Below are positions 16,301-43,000 of a stretch of 64,000 nt of DNA, piece after piece. The notes beneath the pieces are model-generated. The model saw only the letters and a list, made by a program, of their open reading frames with translations. It did no database searches and was not told where the DNA came from. The position numbers and the translations under genes are program-made. Position 1 is the stretch's first letter. Every line of letters begins with the position of its first letter. The DNA is from Haliclystus octoradiatus (Eukaryota > Cnidaria > Staurozoa > Stauromedusae > Haliclystidae), in NCBI GenBank assembly GCA_916610825.1, contig OU744449.1:27626728-27690727 (forward strand), written 5' to 3'.

Positions 16301-19300
16301 AAGGATTCCGAAATGTTCTTTGAGAAAGTGCTCAAATATGAATACCCTAAAATCGCTCATTTTTGGCCAAAAAGCATGGGTTATACTAAGGCATTTTGAA
16401 AATGATCAACATTTTAAATGTTTATATTTTCATTGGAATAGAGTTTATAGATGCAGTGGATATGAAACCCAAAAGGATTCCGAAATGTTCTTTGAGAAAG
16501 TGCTCAAATATGAAAACCCGAAAATCGCTCATTTTTGGCCAAAAAGCATGGGTTATACTAATGCATTTTGAAAATGATCAACATTTTAAATGTCTATATT
16601 TTCATTGGAATAGAGTCTATAGATGCAGTGGATATGAAACCAAAAAGGATTTCGAAATGTTCTTTGAGAAAGTTCTCAAATATGAATACACGAAAATCGC
16701 TCACTTTTGGCCAAAAAGCATGGGTTATACTAAGACATTTTGAAAATGATAAACATTTTAAATGTCTATATTTTCATTGGAATAGAGTCTATAGATGCAG
16801 TGGATATGAAACCCAAAAGGATTCCGAAATGTTCTTTGAGAAAGTGCTCAAATATGAATACACGAAAATCGCTCATTTTTGGCCAAAAACCACGGGTTAT
16901 ACTAAGGCATTTTGAAAATGATCAAAATTTTAAATGTCTATATTTTCATTGGAATAGAGTTTATAGATGCAGTGGATATGAAACCCAAAAGGATTCCGAA
17001 ATGTTCTTTGAGAAAGTGCTCAAATATGAATACCCTAAAATCGCTCACTTTTGGCCAAAAAGCATGGGTTATACTGAGGCATTTTGAAAATGATCAACAT
17101 TTTAAATGTCTATATTTTCATTGGAATAGAGTTTATAGATGCAGTGGATATGAAACCCAAAAGGATTCCGAAATATTCTTAGAGAAAGTGCTCAAATATG
17201 AATTCCCGAAAATCGCTCATTGCCGACCAAAAAGCATGGGTTATACTAAGGCATTCTGAAAATGACAAAAAAATTAATGTCTATATTTTCATTGGAATAG
17301 AGTCTATAGATGCAGTGGATATAAAGCCCAAAAGGATTCCGAAATGTTCTTTGAGAAAGTGCTTAAATATGAATACACGAAAATCGCTCATTTTTGGCCA
17401 AAAAGCATGGGTTATACTAAGGCATTTTGAAAATGATCAAAATTTTAAATGTCGATATTTTCATTGGAATAGAGTTTATAGATGCCGTGGATATCAAACC
17501 CAAAAGGATTCCGAAATGTTCTTTGAGAAAGTGCTTAAATATGAATACACGAAAATCGCTCATTTTTGGCCAAAAAGCATGGGTTATACTAAGGCATTTT
17601 GAAAATGATCAACATTTTAAATGTCTATATTTTCATTGCAATAGAGTTTATAGATGCAGTGGATATGAAACCCAAAAGGATTCCGAAATGTTCTTTGAGA
17701 AAGTGCTTAAATATGAATACACGAAAATCGCTCATTTTTGGCCAAAAAGCATGGGTTATACTAAGGCATTTTGAAAATGATCAACATTTTAAATGTCTAT
17801 ATTTTCATTGGAATAGAGTTTATAGATCCAGTGGATATGAAACCCAAAAGGATTCCGAAATGTTCTTTGAGAAAGTGCTCAAATATGAAAACCCGAAAAT
17901 CGCTCATTTTTGGCCAAAAAGCATGGGTTATACTAAGGCATTTTGAAAATGATCAACATTTTAAATGTCTATATTTTCATTGGAATAGAATCTATAGATG
18001 CAGTGGATATGAAACCCAAAAGGATTCCGAAATGTTCTTTGAGAAAGTGCTCAAATGTGAATATCCGAAAATAGCTCCCTTTTGGCCAAAAAGCATGGGT
18101 TATACTAAGGCATTTTGAAAATGATCAAAATTTTAAATGTCTATATTTTCATTGGAATAGAGTTTATAGATGCAGTGGATATGAAATTCAAAAGGATTCC
18201 GAAATGTTCTTTGAGAAAGTGCTTAACTATGAATACACGAAAATCGATCATTTTTGGCCAAAAAGCATGGGTTATACTAAGGCATTTTGAAAATGATCAA
18301 CATTTTAAATGTCTATTATTTTCATTGGAATAGAGTTTATAGATGCAGTGGATATGAAACCCAAAAGGATTCCGAAATGTTCTTTGAGAAAGTGCTTAAA
18401 TATGAATACCCGAAAATCGCTCATTTTTGGCCAAAAAGCATAGGTTATACTAAGGCATTTTGAAAATTATCAAAATTTTAAATGTCTATATTTTCATTGG
18501 AATAGAGTTTATAGATGCAGTGGATATGAAACTCAAAAGGATTCCGAAATGTTCTTTGAGAAAGTGCTCAAATATGAATACCCGAAAATCGCTCATTTTT
18601 GGCCAAAAAGCATGGGTTATACTAAGGCATTTTGAAAATGATCAAAATTTTAAATGTCTATATTTTCATTGTAATAGAGTTTATAGATGCAGTGGATATG
18701 AAACCCAAAAGGATTCCGAAATGTTCTTTGAGAAAGTGCTCAAATATGAATACCCTAAAATCGCTCACTTTTGGCCAAAAAGCATGGGTTATACTAAGGC
18801 ATTTTGAAAATGATCAACATTTTAAATGTCTATATTTTCATTGGAATAGAGTTTATAGATGCAGTGGATATGAAACCCAAAAGGATTCCGAAATGTTCTT
18901 TGAGAAAGTGCTCAAATATGAATACCCGAAAATCGCTCATTTTTGGCCAAAAAGCATGGGTTATACTAAGGCATTTTGAAAATGATCAAAATTTTAAATG
19001 TCTATATTTTCATTGTAATAGAGTTTATAGATGCAGTGGATATGAAACCCAAAAGGATTCCGAAATGTTCTTTGAGAAAGTGCTCAAATATGAATACCCT
19101 AAAATCGCTCACTTTTGGCCAAAAAGCATGGGTTATACTAAGGCATTTTGAAAATGATCAACATTTTAAATGTCTATATTTTCATTGGAATAGAGTTTAT
19201 AGATGCAGTGGATATGAAACCCAAAAGGATTCCGAAATGTTCTTTGAGAAAGTGCTCAAATATGAAAACCCGAAAATCGCTTCACTTTCTGCCAAAAAGC
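10359..19300. repeat. 172 bp satellite array, ~52 copies, with higher-order structure
   Basis: Head-to-tail units of 172 bp, e.g. GAAAATGATCAACATTTTAA, then TCATTGGAATAGAGTTTATA, then GGATTCCGAAATGTTCTTTG, then GGCCAAAAAGCATGGGTTAT. Most copies look about 95 percent or more alike. Three units carry an 18 bp insertion (ATATACTAAGGCATTTTG) near 12046, 14644 and 15522, a duplication of the adjoining unit end. Longer blocks recur at shifts of 688 bp (4 units), 878 bp (5 units plus 18), 1910 bp (11 units plus 18) and 6761 bp. Because 172 is not a multiple of 3 and only one TGA interrupts the frame cycle, overlapping ~115-codon frames appear in every unit; these are not genes. Edges are near 10359 and 19300, where units degenerate. 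Confidence 0.97.
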
Positions 19301-19832
19301 ATGTATTTTTCATTAGTCATTTAAAAATGTTTATGGTTTTCGCTCTCGCAAAACGAGAAATATCAATTCAAATTTTTCTAAATAATAAATAAACATTAAA
19401 TGCATTTAAATATTATGTAATAATTATGAATATATCAATCACATTTACTCTTGATTCTTTTCATCTTATTAATTTATATGATTTTTAGTATTGATTTAAG
19501 CGAGTCAATAATTCGTTGAGATTATTAAAATCATTAGTTATAAAATTGAATTAATTATTTTATAAAGAATTCTCTCAGCTCTGGTTATACGTATAGATAA
19601 CATTGTACAATTCATGAATCATTTCTTGTTTTGAAGAATAAAATTACAAAATTACTGTAAGATATATACAAACAATTAACAATGACCAAAGGTTTGCAAT
19701 CAGAGGCTACTAAATTATTAATAAATTTATCATCAATTCTCCATCTGCACTCAATTGTCTTGTATGTATTCACCAGGACATAGCTTACATGTTTTCATCA
19801 TCTTTCAAGCTAAACTCAAAATGAATTATCTA
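19301..19832. other. Non-coding, 3' flank of the glutamate receptor gene
   Basis: AT-rich sequence between the decayed last satellite unit and the receptor stop codon at 19833. It probably contains the receptor's 3' UTR. I see nothing else in it. Confidence 0.5.
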
Positions 19833-33404
<13,572 letters not shown>

Positions 33405-34924
33405 GTTAATATAATCTGAACGCGAGACAAACTGTTCATAAAATCATTACAAGAATATATAAAATTGACATATTAAAAAGAATTCAACATTTGACTTAAA
33501 ACGAACGCAATGATTACAGCCGGTCGTTTTAATGCCACGATTATATAACGGTATATAACGGCTAATAAAACACCAATCCATAGACTAGCTCACGCAATTG
33601 TTAAAATCATAATTATAAAAATATTCACATTATTTTGGTTAATTAATTAATGCAAGCGGTTTCAGTTTTGGGAGTGGGGTTTAATATAACACTTTAGGAG
33701 GACGTTGGCCGGGAAATCATTCGATAGCTGCTCTGTCGTTTCTCTCAGATTTTCTGCAAGTTGTTAACGCCGCAGTGAAACATTAGAGAAATAAATTCAT
33801 TGGGTGAGACCAACAACAATGATTCCGCGAGCAGGCAAATCCCTTCAAAGTCGTAAAAAGCTTTGGGCAGACTCAAACATCAAAGAACTGGTCTTTCTTC
33901 GTTTTTGGTACACGCTATCCGAATAAATCATAGTTTATGGGAAGATAACACAGATATACAGCCAAATTTATGTTTTCTATATATTAATTCCTAACAAGTT
34001 TGGATTTCCTTAATTATATAACAACTAAATCTTAGTCATATTCACAATTACTCAAGACTCATTTTTTTCAAATCGGGATGATGGATCGGCAGAAATCTCC
34101 AGCGGACCGAAATTGATTGCCCTCATTCAGAATGTTATAGATGTTTGATCGATCTTCTATACTCGGATTTTCGGGCGTATCTCGAATGGAAATAGACTTC
34201 AATCTAGCCATGATCTAGCCTTCTCGTGGCTGTTGTTATAACACACTCGTAAAGACTGACACCTCTTTCTCGTACTGGCCTGATGGTGCATACATAGGTG
34301 CATAGCTACATATAAGTCATGATCTGCTTACAAGTGCCGATTGTATCATTCCACCAAAAAACAACGTTGGATTATACAACAGATAAAACGCCTTCGATAA
34401 TTGGATTGTTGGATTGGAAATGACCCGAAATCCTCAATATAGTTAATTGTATTAAATTTCTATTTGTAGGCATCTGTCTTGACAGTTGGATGGTCTTTTA
34501 AATATCAGGTGAAACTGGTTCAAGTAAAACATAGCAAATAGAAATACAAGCATACGAATTGTTGTTATTATAGCTGAATAGAAGACAGAGAGATTTATGT
34601 GAAATCATCAACAATCTTCTTTCAAACAAAACTTCTGAGTCGCGAAACAGGTCCTGATCTCACCTCACTATAGTTTTTCGTAGCAACGGAAGAAGTTTTA
34701 ATGGAAAAATAATAAAACTTGTGTCTTCATTAAATTATAGAGAAAATAATAAAATAATTTAGAGCTCATATTGGACAGGCTATAGTGTATGTATCCTATT
34801 TCAATTTCGTTAAATTTCGTTGAAACGGATTTGGTCGCATAAGTTTTTTGAAAAGGTTTTGTTGGCCATTCTCAGCATCACATCCTACTTCTTATACCGT
34901 CATTTGTTTACGATGATACAACTT
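33405..34924. other. Intergenic, 5' flank of the glutamate receptor gene
   Basis: An AG acceptor-like site (ctcgcgttcag) lies about 13 bases before the receptor ATG, so an upstream 5' UTR exon or a trans-spliced leader is possible. Otherwise AT-rich with no coding signal that I can support. Confidence 0.45.
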
Positions 34925-35145
34925 GCGGACAACAACAACAAACAACAACAACAACCACAATAATAACAGCAACAACAATAACAACAACAACAACCATAAC
35001 AACAACAACAACAATTACAACAACAACAACAACAAACAACAACAACAACAACAATAACAAAAACAACAACAATAACAACAACAACAACAACAACAACAAC
35101 AATAACAACAACAACAACAACAAAAACAGCAACAACAACAACAGC

Positions 35146-35181
<36 letters not shown>

Positions 35182-35250
35182 AATAATAATAATAATAACA
35201 TTAACAACAACAACAACAACAATAACAACAACAACAACAACAAACAGAAT
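34925..35250. repeat. Imperfect AAC-rich microsatellite
   Basis: About 325 bp of AAC repeats with AAT, AGC and AAA interruptions. It is much less pure than the AAT tract at 20093, so probably older. Intergenic. Poly-Val and poly-Leu frames on the minus strand are artefacts. Confidence 0.95.
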
Positions 35251-37093
35251 CAAGAAAATACTAAACAGCAACAAATGTATACAAACAATCAGATAGCAAG
35301 TACACATTTGATAATCGGAACAAAGGATTATGTATCGGTTAAAATTAGACCATGTATAAACTAGATTGATAAGTGTTATACAAATCATCCATTTACCTTA
35401 ACAAAATCTAAATCACTATAACGACCAAACCCCAAAAATACACCCAAGAAAATTATGGAAGGCTTTTCAAAGCTTAATAAAAAATTATCGTGTGAAAAAT
35501 CCGAAAGCTTTGATCACAAACAGACGGGAATATTAACTTTTGAAAAATTATTAAATATTTACCGTGGTGCATGCATAATTATTATCTCCATTTCATAATA
35601 GAAATAAAATGTAGTGTAATCCTTCTCAAATTATGTGAGAACCATTCACAAACCAGCAAAACTAAAAATCTTCGTGATGGAATTTTCCAATATTTAAAAT
35701 ATAACAGCGTTCTTGTTGAATATAACGCTCGCTTTTAGAGTAACCATATGGTCTACAATATGTTACAAGCATTCTTAATGAAAAACAACGTGTTTATCAG
35801 CACACTACATCTAAATATTGGCCAATCATAAACGTTTTTACACAAAATATACTATCATGAAGTACAACGTTACAAATATCATATAAGTTGCATCAAAAAA
35901 GTATAATATATAGCTTCCGCGAAAATGTTAGTTGATAAAAATATCTATAGCTAACAGATCAAAATTGATTAAAAATACAGGCACATTTCAAACCATAAAA
36001 TATTCATAACAGGTTTAATGTTTTAGTTGCGATCTAAGACAAATCTACTGTCGGAATTTGAAGCGCAAATAGCCGATAAATTCCAAATCTAATAAGATTA
36101 TCAGAGTAGAAACAAAAGAAAAGGTCATCTAGACGTCAAAAATAAGTTGTGATGTTATTTGAAAATAAGTATTATTTCAATAAATACCCCTTTGATAAAA
36201 TCTTAGTTTATTCTTCGGCAGAAAATTGATCAATATTTTTGAATTAAAATCATTTCTTTGACGTAATACAGAAAAATGATAAAATTATTGCCTCGTTACC
36301 AAGGACGAGCCTCGCATTCGCATTTGACACATCTGTATTGTGCTTTCTGGAATAAGTCTTTGTTGAAATGATTTACGGATTTCAAATCTGATGTGTCATG
36401 ATGTCGGATTTCAAATGTGTCAAAGGATGGGCTGGACTATTATATTATATGGGCTGGCCGCTGGCTGGACCGTAATTTATTTAATACTCACGGAATACAG
36501 GAATAAAATCATGCCACGATAAAACAAAGAAAAAAGATTATCATTTCTTTATCAAAATTTCAAATTATATTCGTATATTTTACATAACAATCATAATTAG
36601 TTATTTTCAATATATTATTTCACATAATTAGATTACTTGGCTTTTATTTCAAAAATCAGAAATATATATATAGGTTTAATAATTATTACAGTATTACATC
36701 GGATGAGTTCATTTTTAAAATGGCTTTACAAAACTTGAAAAAAATTTTTTTTAATATAATTACATCAATTCAATAATATCAAAATATAGTATAATAATGT
36801 TATTTATATACAAAACCTTTCGATGAACAGATAATCTATGAATATATTATTTTCATCAAGAAGTGCGCATGCCCTCCAATCGAACAAAGGAACAGCGATT
36901 GATAGATTAACTCAGAATCAACAACTGCCAATCAAAATATGATCAGACACGCTGACAAAAAAATCGTGCTCAATGATGAAGAAAATATATTAATAAAATA
37001 TAAACAGTACAATAATATTAAAAATTATCGAATTATATGTTTACAAATAACATTATTTTATTACTGTGAGTTAATTTATTATCATGTCAGTTA
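35251..37093. other. Intergenic, AT-rich, nothing recognised
   Basis: It lies between the AAC tract and the stop codon of HPS6. There is a short patch of 'gggctggccgctggctgg' near 36450. No open frame with splice context or domain signal. Confidence 0.5.
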
Positions 37094-40000
37094 TCATTTA
37101 TCAAATGCAGAATTATTTCTAGAATGTTCCAACGATTGCCTAGATATCAGTACATCTAGTAATGGCCTAAGTTCTGATATTGAAAATAAGGAATTTGAAT
37201 CAAAAATGTCTTTCGATAGATTATGGTCAGCATTAAAAATTGAACGTGCAAGACTACTAAATTCAATCATTGTAAATTCATCAGGCACAACATTAGATAA
37301 CTTTGTAGCATATTTTCCAAGCATTTCAAATCGTAACAAATGTTTACATATTGTATGAAATAATAATTTATGTTTCTTTGTACTCATTCTTTGATCTTCC
37401 AATAATGAAAATGCGCTTTCATATAATTTATTATCAAGATAAATTTTCAAACCTTCGAATTCTTTTTGATGTGAATCTGTCATGAGTAAGAGGTTGACGT
37501 AAGCACACAAACGAGATTGACTAACCGAATATTGATGATGGTCTTTCGATGGTAAATGTAAACAATGGATTGCTTGTTGAGCATGACTCATCTGAAGAAT
37601 AATAACAATATCAAATAATATTATGGATAACAAACTTTCTTTTCTTTGAAATTCGTGTAGTCATGATTAGAGCAAAAAAGTTACAATTTAAAACTTTTGA
37701 AAAGATTTCTTAAGAATTTCGAAGCATTTGAGATTCAATCCCCCAAAAAGTGTTTGATCTGACAATATGTCTCTCAGAAGGCTATAACTTTGCAACACCC
37801 TGGTTCTTATAATAATTACTTATGCACTTTGACTAAAACATGCTTAAACACAACATGCCAAAAGAGACATGGGGGAAGATTAAATAGACTATTGAGATAT
37901 TTCTTGGCAACCGAAGGAGAAGTTTCGAAGGGGATATGGGCAAGTGGTATATTTTCATAATAGTTTGTATTGTGAATTGTCTTAATTACAAATGTCTTTG
38001 TCAGCTATGTCTGACTGTGATTCTGTTCTTTGTGTAGAAAATAAGTTAGGCAAAAGAGGGATGTATGGCACATTCCTATAATGTGACCGTCTATACTACT
38101 CAAATGTACGACAAAAGGTAAATAGCATTCTTAGAAATCTTAGAAAATTGAAGCTTTTTCTTCTGAATTATTTGTTGAGGTTTGACTTATAAATCAAGAA
38201 ATTATGAATTTTCTTCTGAATTTGTTCTAGCCTTCCGGAATCTAGGATCCCCACTTTTATCAGACTCTAATACTACTACTACTGTATTAAACTTCCTATT
38301 GGCTAATTGTCCAACACAAATAATTCCTCATCTTGACGGTGATTAATAATCACTGATTATTGATGTAAGGTGAAATAAAAACAACAACAATTTTGCACTT
38401 ACAATTGTTGAACTTTTCTTTGAATTCTCAGGTGGGAATAACACGTCAGATATTTTCATACTTGTGAGGACAAAATGATGTAAATAATCAACAGAATGTT
38501 CAAATAATTCATTGCAAATAAAACTGAATAAAATACCATCTTTACTAAAATAAACAACAACAAAAAAGTGAAATTAAGGAAAGTTAAAACGAAGTGTTAA
38601 AATGTTGTTCCACAAACTCTTATGCATAATAGATAATATAACAATAGCCAGAGAATGAGACCGTCATATTCTCGCTACTTGATCTTTCATGCTCAGGCGG
38701 TCATGATATCATCCAAAGCTGAATATCTAGATTTAATAGATTGCATAATCATCACCTCGGAGTGAAACTGCACGCAGCAAACATGACTGTTTAATTCTCT
38801 GATTATTATCATTCCAAGCTCTGATATATATTTCATTGAGTCCTGTGTTCAATCGTTTACAATTAAGCAACGTTTTACAATTTAGCAGCGTTTTACAATT
38901 AAGCAGCGTTTTACAATTAAGCAACGTTTTACAATTAAGAAATACAACATTTGAATTAGATCAAAATCAGCCAAAAATTTGCTCAAAAAATTAGTTTAAG
39001 TTATCTAGAATTTAATTCATTACTATTTGATTTCAGGCATTTTCACTTTATGTATACAGTCAACCCTGTTATAACGGTCACCTCTATACAGCAGTCACCT
39101 GTCTATAGTGGTCACTCTTGCAATGTCTAAAATAGTATTTTCTATTGAATCAAACCTGCATATAGAGGCCACCTGTCTGTAGTGGTCAATTTGTAGAAGT
39201 AATCGCGACTGGCGAAAATACAGAAACATTTTCAGAAAAAATCATTAATGTATGTTACAGAATACAGGGAAACCTATAACACGCACCTATATGATCTAGA
39301 TCATTTGATTCATATAGACAGGTGGCCTTTATAGACAGGTGGTCTTTATAGACAGGTGGTCTTTACATATAGGATGGTTAATTGGTTATATATACATATT
39401 CAATAGAACGTGCTATTTTGGACATTATGGTTCATGAACCGAGAAAGGAAAGTTCATGGACTGTCAATGAGCCCAAAAGAAATGTTCATAAACTCTTCTT
39501 GACTGTTCATGGACTGTTAAAGAACCCAGAAAGGAAAGTTCATAAACCATTAACGAACACAGAAAGAAATGTTCATGAACTATTTGTTTTCATAAACCCA
39601 GAAAAGAATGTTCATGAACTCCTTACTTAATGAACACAGTAAGAAATGTGAACTACAGTGAAACCTGTAACAGCCAGATACTAGAGGTAGATAAATTGAC
39701 CACTATAGACAGGTGGCCTTTATACACAGGTTTGATTCAATAGAAAATACTATTTTAGACATTGCAAGAGTGACCACTATAGACAGGTGGCCGTTGTATA
39801 GAGGTGGCTGTTATTGCAGGTTTGACTGTATAATTAAACATTAAACTGAACACAGGTTGTACAGGTGGCCGATGCACAGAGGTGACCGTTGTAACATTTT
39901 TGACTGTATTTGTTTTCATAAACCCAGAAAAGAAAGTTTATGAACTGTCAATGAGCCCAAAAGAAATGTTCATAAACTCTTCTTGACTGTTCATGTACTG

Positions 40001-43000
40001 TTAAAGAACCCAGAAAGGAAAGTTCATAAACCGTTAATGAACCCAGAAAGAAATGCTCATGAACTGATGACTTCTATCACAGTGTAAGAGGTGATCGTTC
40101 TAGCAGGTTTACAGTGATGATGTTGCTGCTTGTTATCCATAGTTATATTACAATATATACACTTTTATACTACTTCATGATGAATTGTACTAGGCATGAA
40201 ACTATCTAGCTTCCATTACAGTCTAAAGCCTATTCCAGCCTAAATAAATTGCTTAATTATTCATACACTATCACAAACCACCAAATGCCATAAAATCAAA
40301 ACTCTTCATCAAACACATCATAGCTAGCAATGAACTAAATGATATTATATAATAGAAAGAATGAAGTTTCATTAAAAACCTAATATTGAAATAGTATCAA
40401 TAAAACGCCACACAAATACTCTTCAGTTTGTGATTCAAAAAGAATTTGAATGTCATAACTCTTCTATGACGAACGGTAACCGGTAACCGGGTAAACAAGA
40501 ACATTGCTTCGAATTATGATTTGATTATTTGAGCTTTTTTCAAAATATTGAACGATATGTGTGATAATTTAAGACCAATATAGAGCTTATTTAAACTGGC
40601 CATGTTGGTGTGGCATAACAACACACCCGGTAGATTTGCCCAAGTTTGATATGACGATTTTGATATGTTGGTAAGTGAGATTTGTGTCCTTTGGCAACTC
40701 TAATGTTTTAGAAAACAAAGGAACCGCCAACAAAATCTCGTCGATGACGTAGTTTTATCTGAGTATTCCAGGGTGCCAACAGTCAACAGCGTTCGAATCG
40801 TAAAATATATAAGAGCGTCATCAAATTGCGGCGTATCAAAGTGGGACTTATAGATCAGTCAACACATCCAGTTGTCACGGTCTTTACAAAATACAACACC
40901 AGGGTTACCAATATTTTATTTAAATAATACTCCAGGGACTCATTGGGAAACTACGAAAAAGCTATATGGAAAGATACGCATGACCATCTGTATACAGGGA
41001 ACGATTAGTTGAATTTATCATATAAGATATTTCTATTTTATAAATTAAGTATTAAACACTTTCACTGAGGCACTTGATTTTCTCACATCTTCCGCTTTTG
41101 GAGGAAAATACCATACTGCATTTACCATATACTACTTACCTCAATACTTTATTCCATAGCAATTTTGTAGAATTAAAGCCTTTCACAAGTCCATTAATCT
41201 TTGGTGTTGGTTTTACAATACTATCTGTATCATCCAATTTTAAAAGTTCTACTAAAGCCAAACTAAATTCTTTACCACTAATACACGCCATATCCTTTAA
41301 AGCGACAAATAGAATCTCTGGTTCACTATCCAAAGATGACACAATTAAATTTTCTATGATAGATGAAATATTATCTTTATTCTTGCCTTGAATCACATGA
41401 TTAATAACGTCTTTCTCAGAATGGTAGAGATATTCTTTAATCAAAGTCAGTGTTCCTTTACTTAAAGAAAGTCTTAAATTAGATTGCTCTTGGTCAACAA
41501 TGAATAGTATTCTAGAATTTAGTAATTTTTTATCTATCAGTTTTCTATAAAATACACTTAATAACATAACTGGATCGTCGAAGAGATTTATTAATTTTGA
41601 AATTTCTTTTGTAGAGAGAATAAAATCAAGCTCTGTTTCTGACTTACAAACAATATCTGCAACCAATATTGATGCATGATGTCGCATATTTAATACCAAT
41701 AGGTAATCAACTACCGATAAACATGCTCTTGCCAAAGGCACATGTATAAACTCGTTACTTGACATTTCAAAATTTAATTCCGCTAAAGCTTCAATGGCAA
41801 TGGATGAATTGCTTCGTTGCTTTTTCAAAACATTTTCAGTTTGTGATAATGTTCCAACGTCAACATGATTACGGCTTTGATGAGATAGCGGTAATCGATA
41901 TGGTCCCTCATAGCTTTTATCTCCAGATAATACTCTTATCAAATGTTCCGCTTGTTTAGTAACAGGTTCAGCTCTTAATATCCACAAGCCTGAATAATTC
42001 CAAAAACCAGCTTTGGATATTACATCATCACAAACCCACAATTTTGATAACGATTTTTCTAAAGACTTAATAACACAAATACAACTACCGGAATTGATTT
42101 CAAATAAAAGAATAGTTCCATCATATTGCAGTAATCCAACAAAGATATTCCACGTAAACAATTTTGCTGGTTTCTTTTTAAAATTTTCTTTCCATCTACC
42201 AAGTTGTAGTGTAGTAGCATAATATCTCGTAGGCTTATTATTAGGCCTATTCAAAGTTAGAATATATAATCGACAATCTTTCTGCAGAACAAACAATTCG
42301 TTTGATGTATGGTTAACGCAAAATGTAAATGGTAATATTGTGTCGCAATCTGAATTAATCCAAAATGATAACGTATCCATGACGATACTTCTGTAATCAC
42401 TTGATTTGACTGGTTGTATTATTTCATTGTTTTTGAACGGCCATACAAATACCTTGAGAAGAAATATAATAAAACAGATTATACTTTGTGATCTACTGAA
42501 TCTTGAATATTTGAATTACTAGAGATGATTCGAAGAAATATACTGTAATCATAGCTTTCAGAGGGCTCAGCGTATTCAGAAGAAATCGATAATTTTCAAA
42601 TTTAAAGATGGCTCCTCAAGAAAGAAGGAAAGGCTCTAGGATTTTGCAATGTAATAGATTCAGCCAGATAATGCTTCAGGGATCCTGGATGGCAGTTTCT
42701 AGGCTTTTTTAGATCATGCGTGTATCTATCAGCCTCTAAAGCTATGCTGGAAGGTAGATGTTTTTAATATTGTACCAAATACTTTTGATCGCTAACAATA
42801 AAAACATAAAATTAGTTCAAAGAATGGATTGATTTGATGTCCCCTGTCATTAGATACTAGCAATTAGTGTGCTCCATAATGGACCTTGTGTGATAAAACA
42901 TTCAGATCACTTATAATTAAATATTTGACTAAGCTGCATAATACAGAGAGTGAACTTTGGAGGAGAACATGAGACACAATACGCATTGAAACGATGCGCA

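Noticed and set aside
10359-19300. CRISPR array or coding tandem-repeat protein
   Set aside because: There are no unique spacers between repeats, the unit is 172 bp and the setting is an animal nuclear genome; the frame is not kept between units.
10437-19392. Dozens of overlapping 115-121 codon frames in the satellite
   Set aside because: They overlap each other in shifted frames, begin with non-ATG codons and follow from the 172 bp unit length. No independent coding evidence.
34900-35388. Poly-Val/Leu/Cys frames on the minus strand
   Set aside because: Translation of the AAC-rich tract.
36939-37358. 139-codon plus-strand frame
   Set aside because: Antisense shadow of the last HPS6 exon.
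41074-42222. Plus-strand frames of 66-105 codons
   Set aside because: Antisense shadows of HPS6 exon 4.
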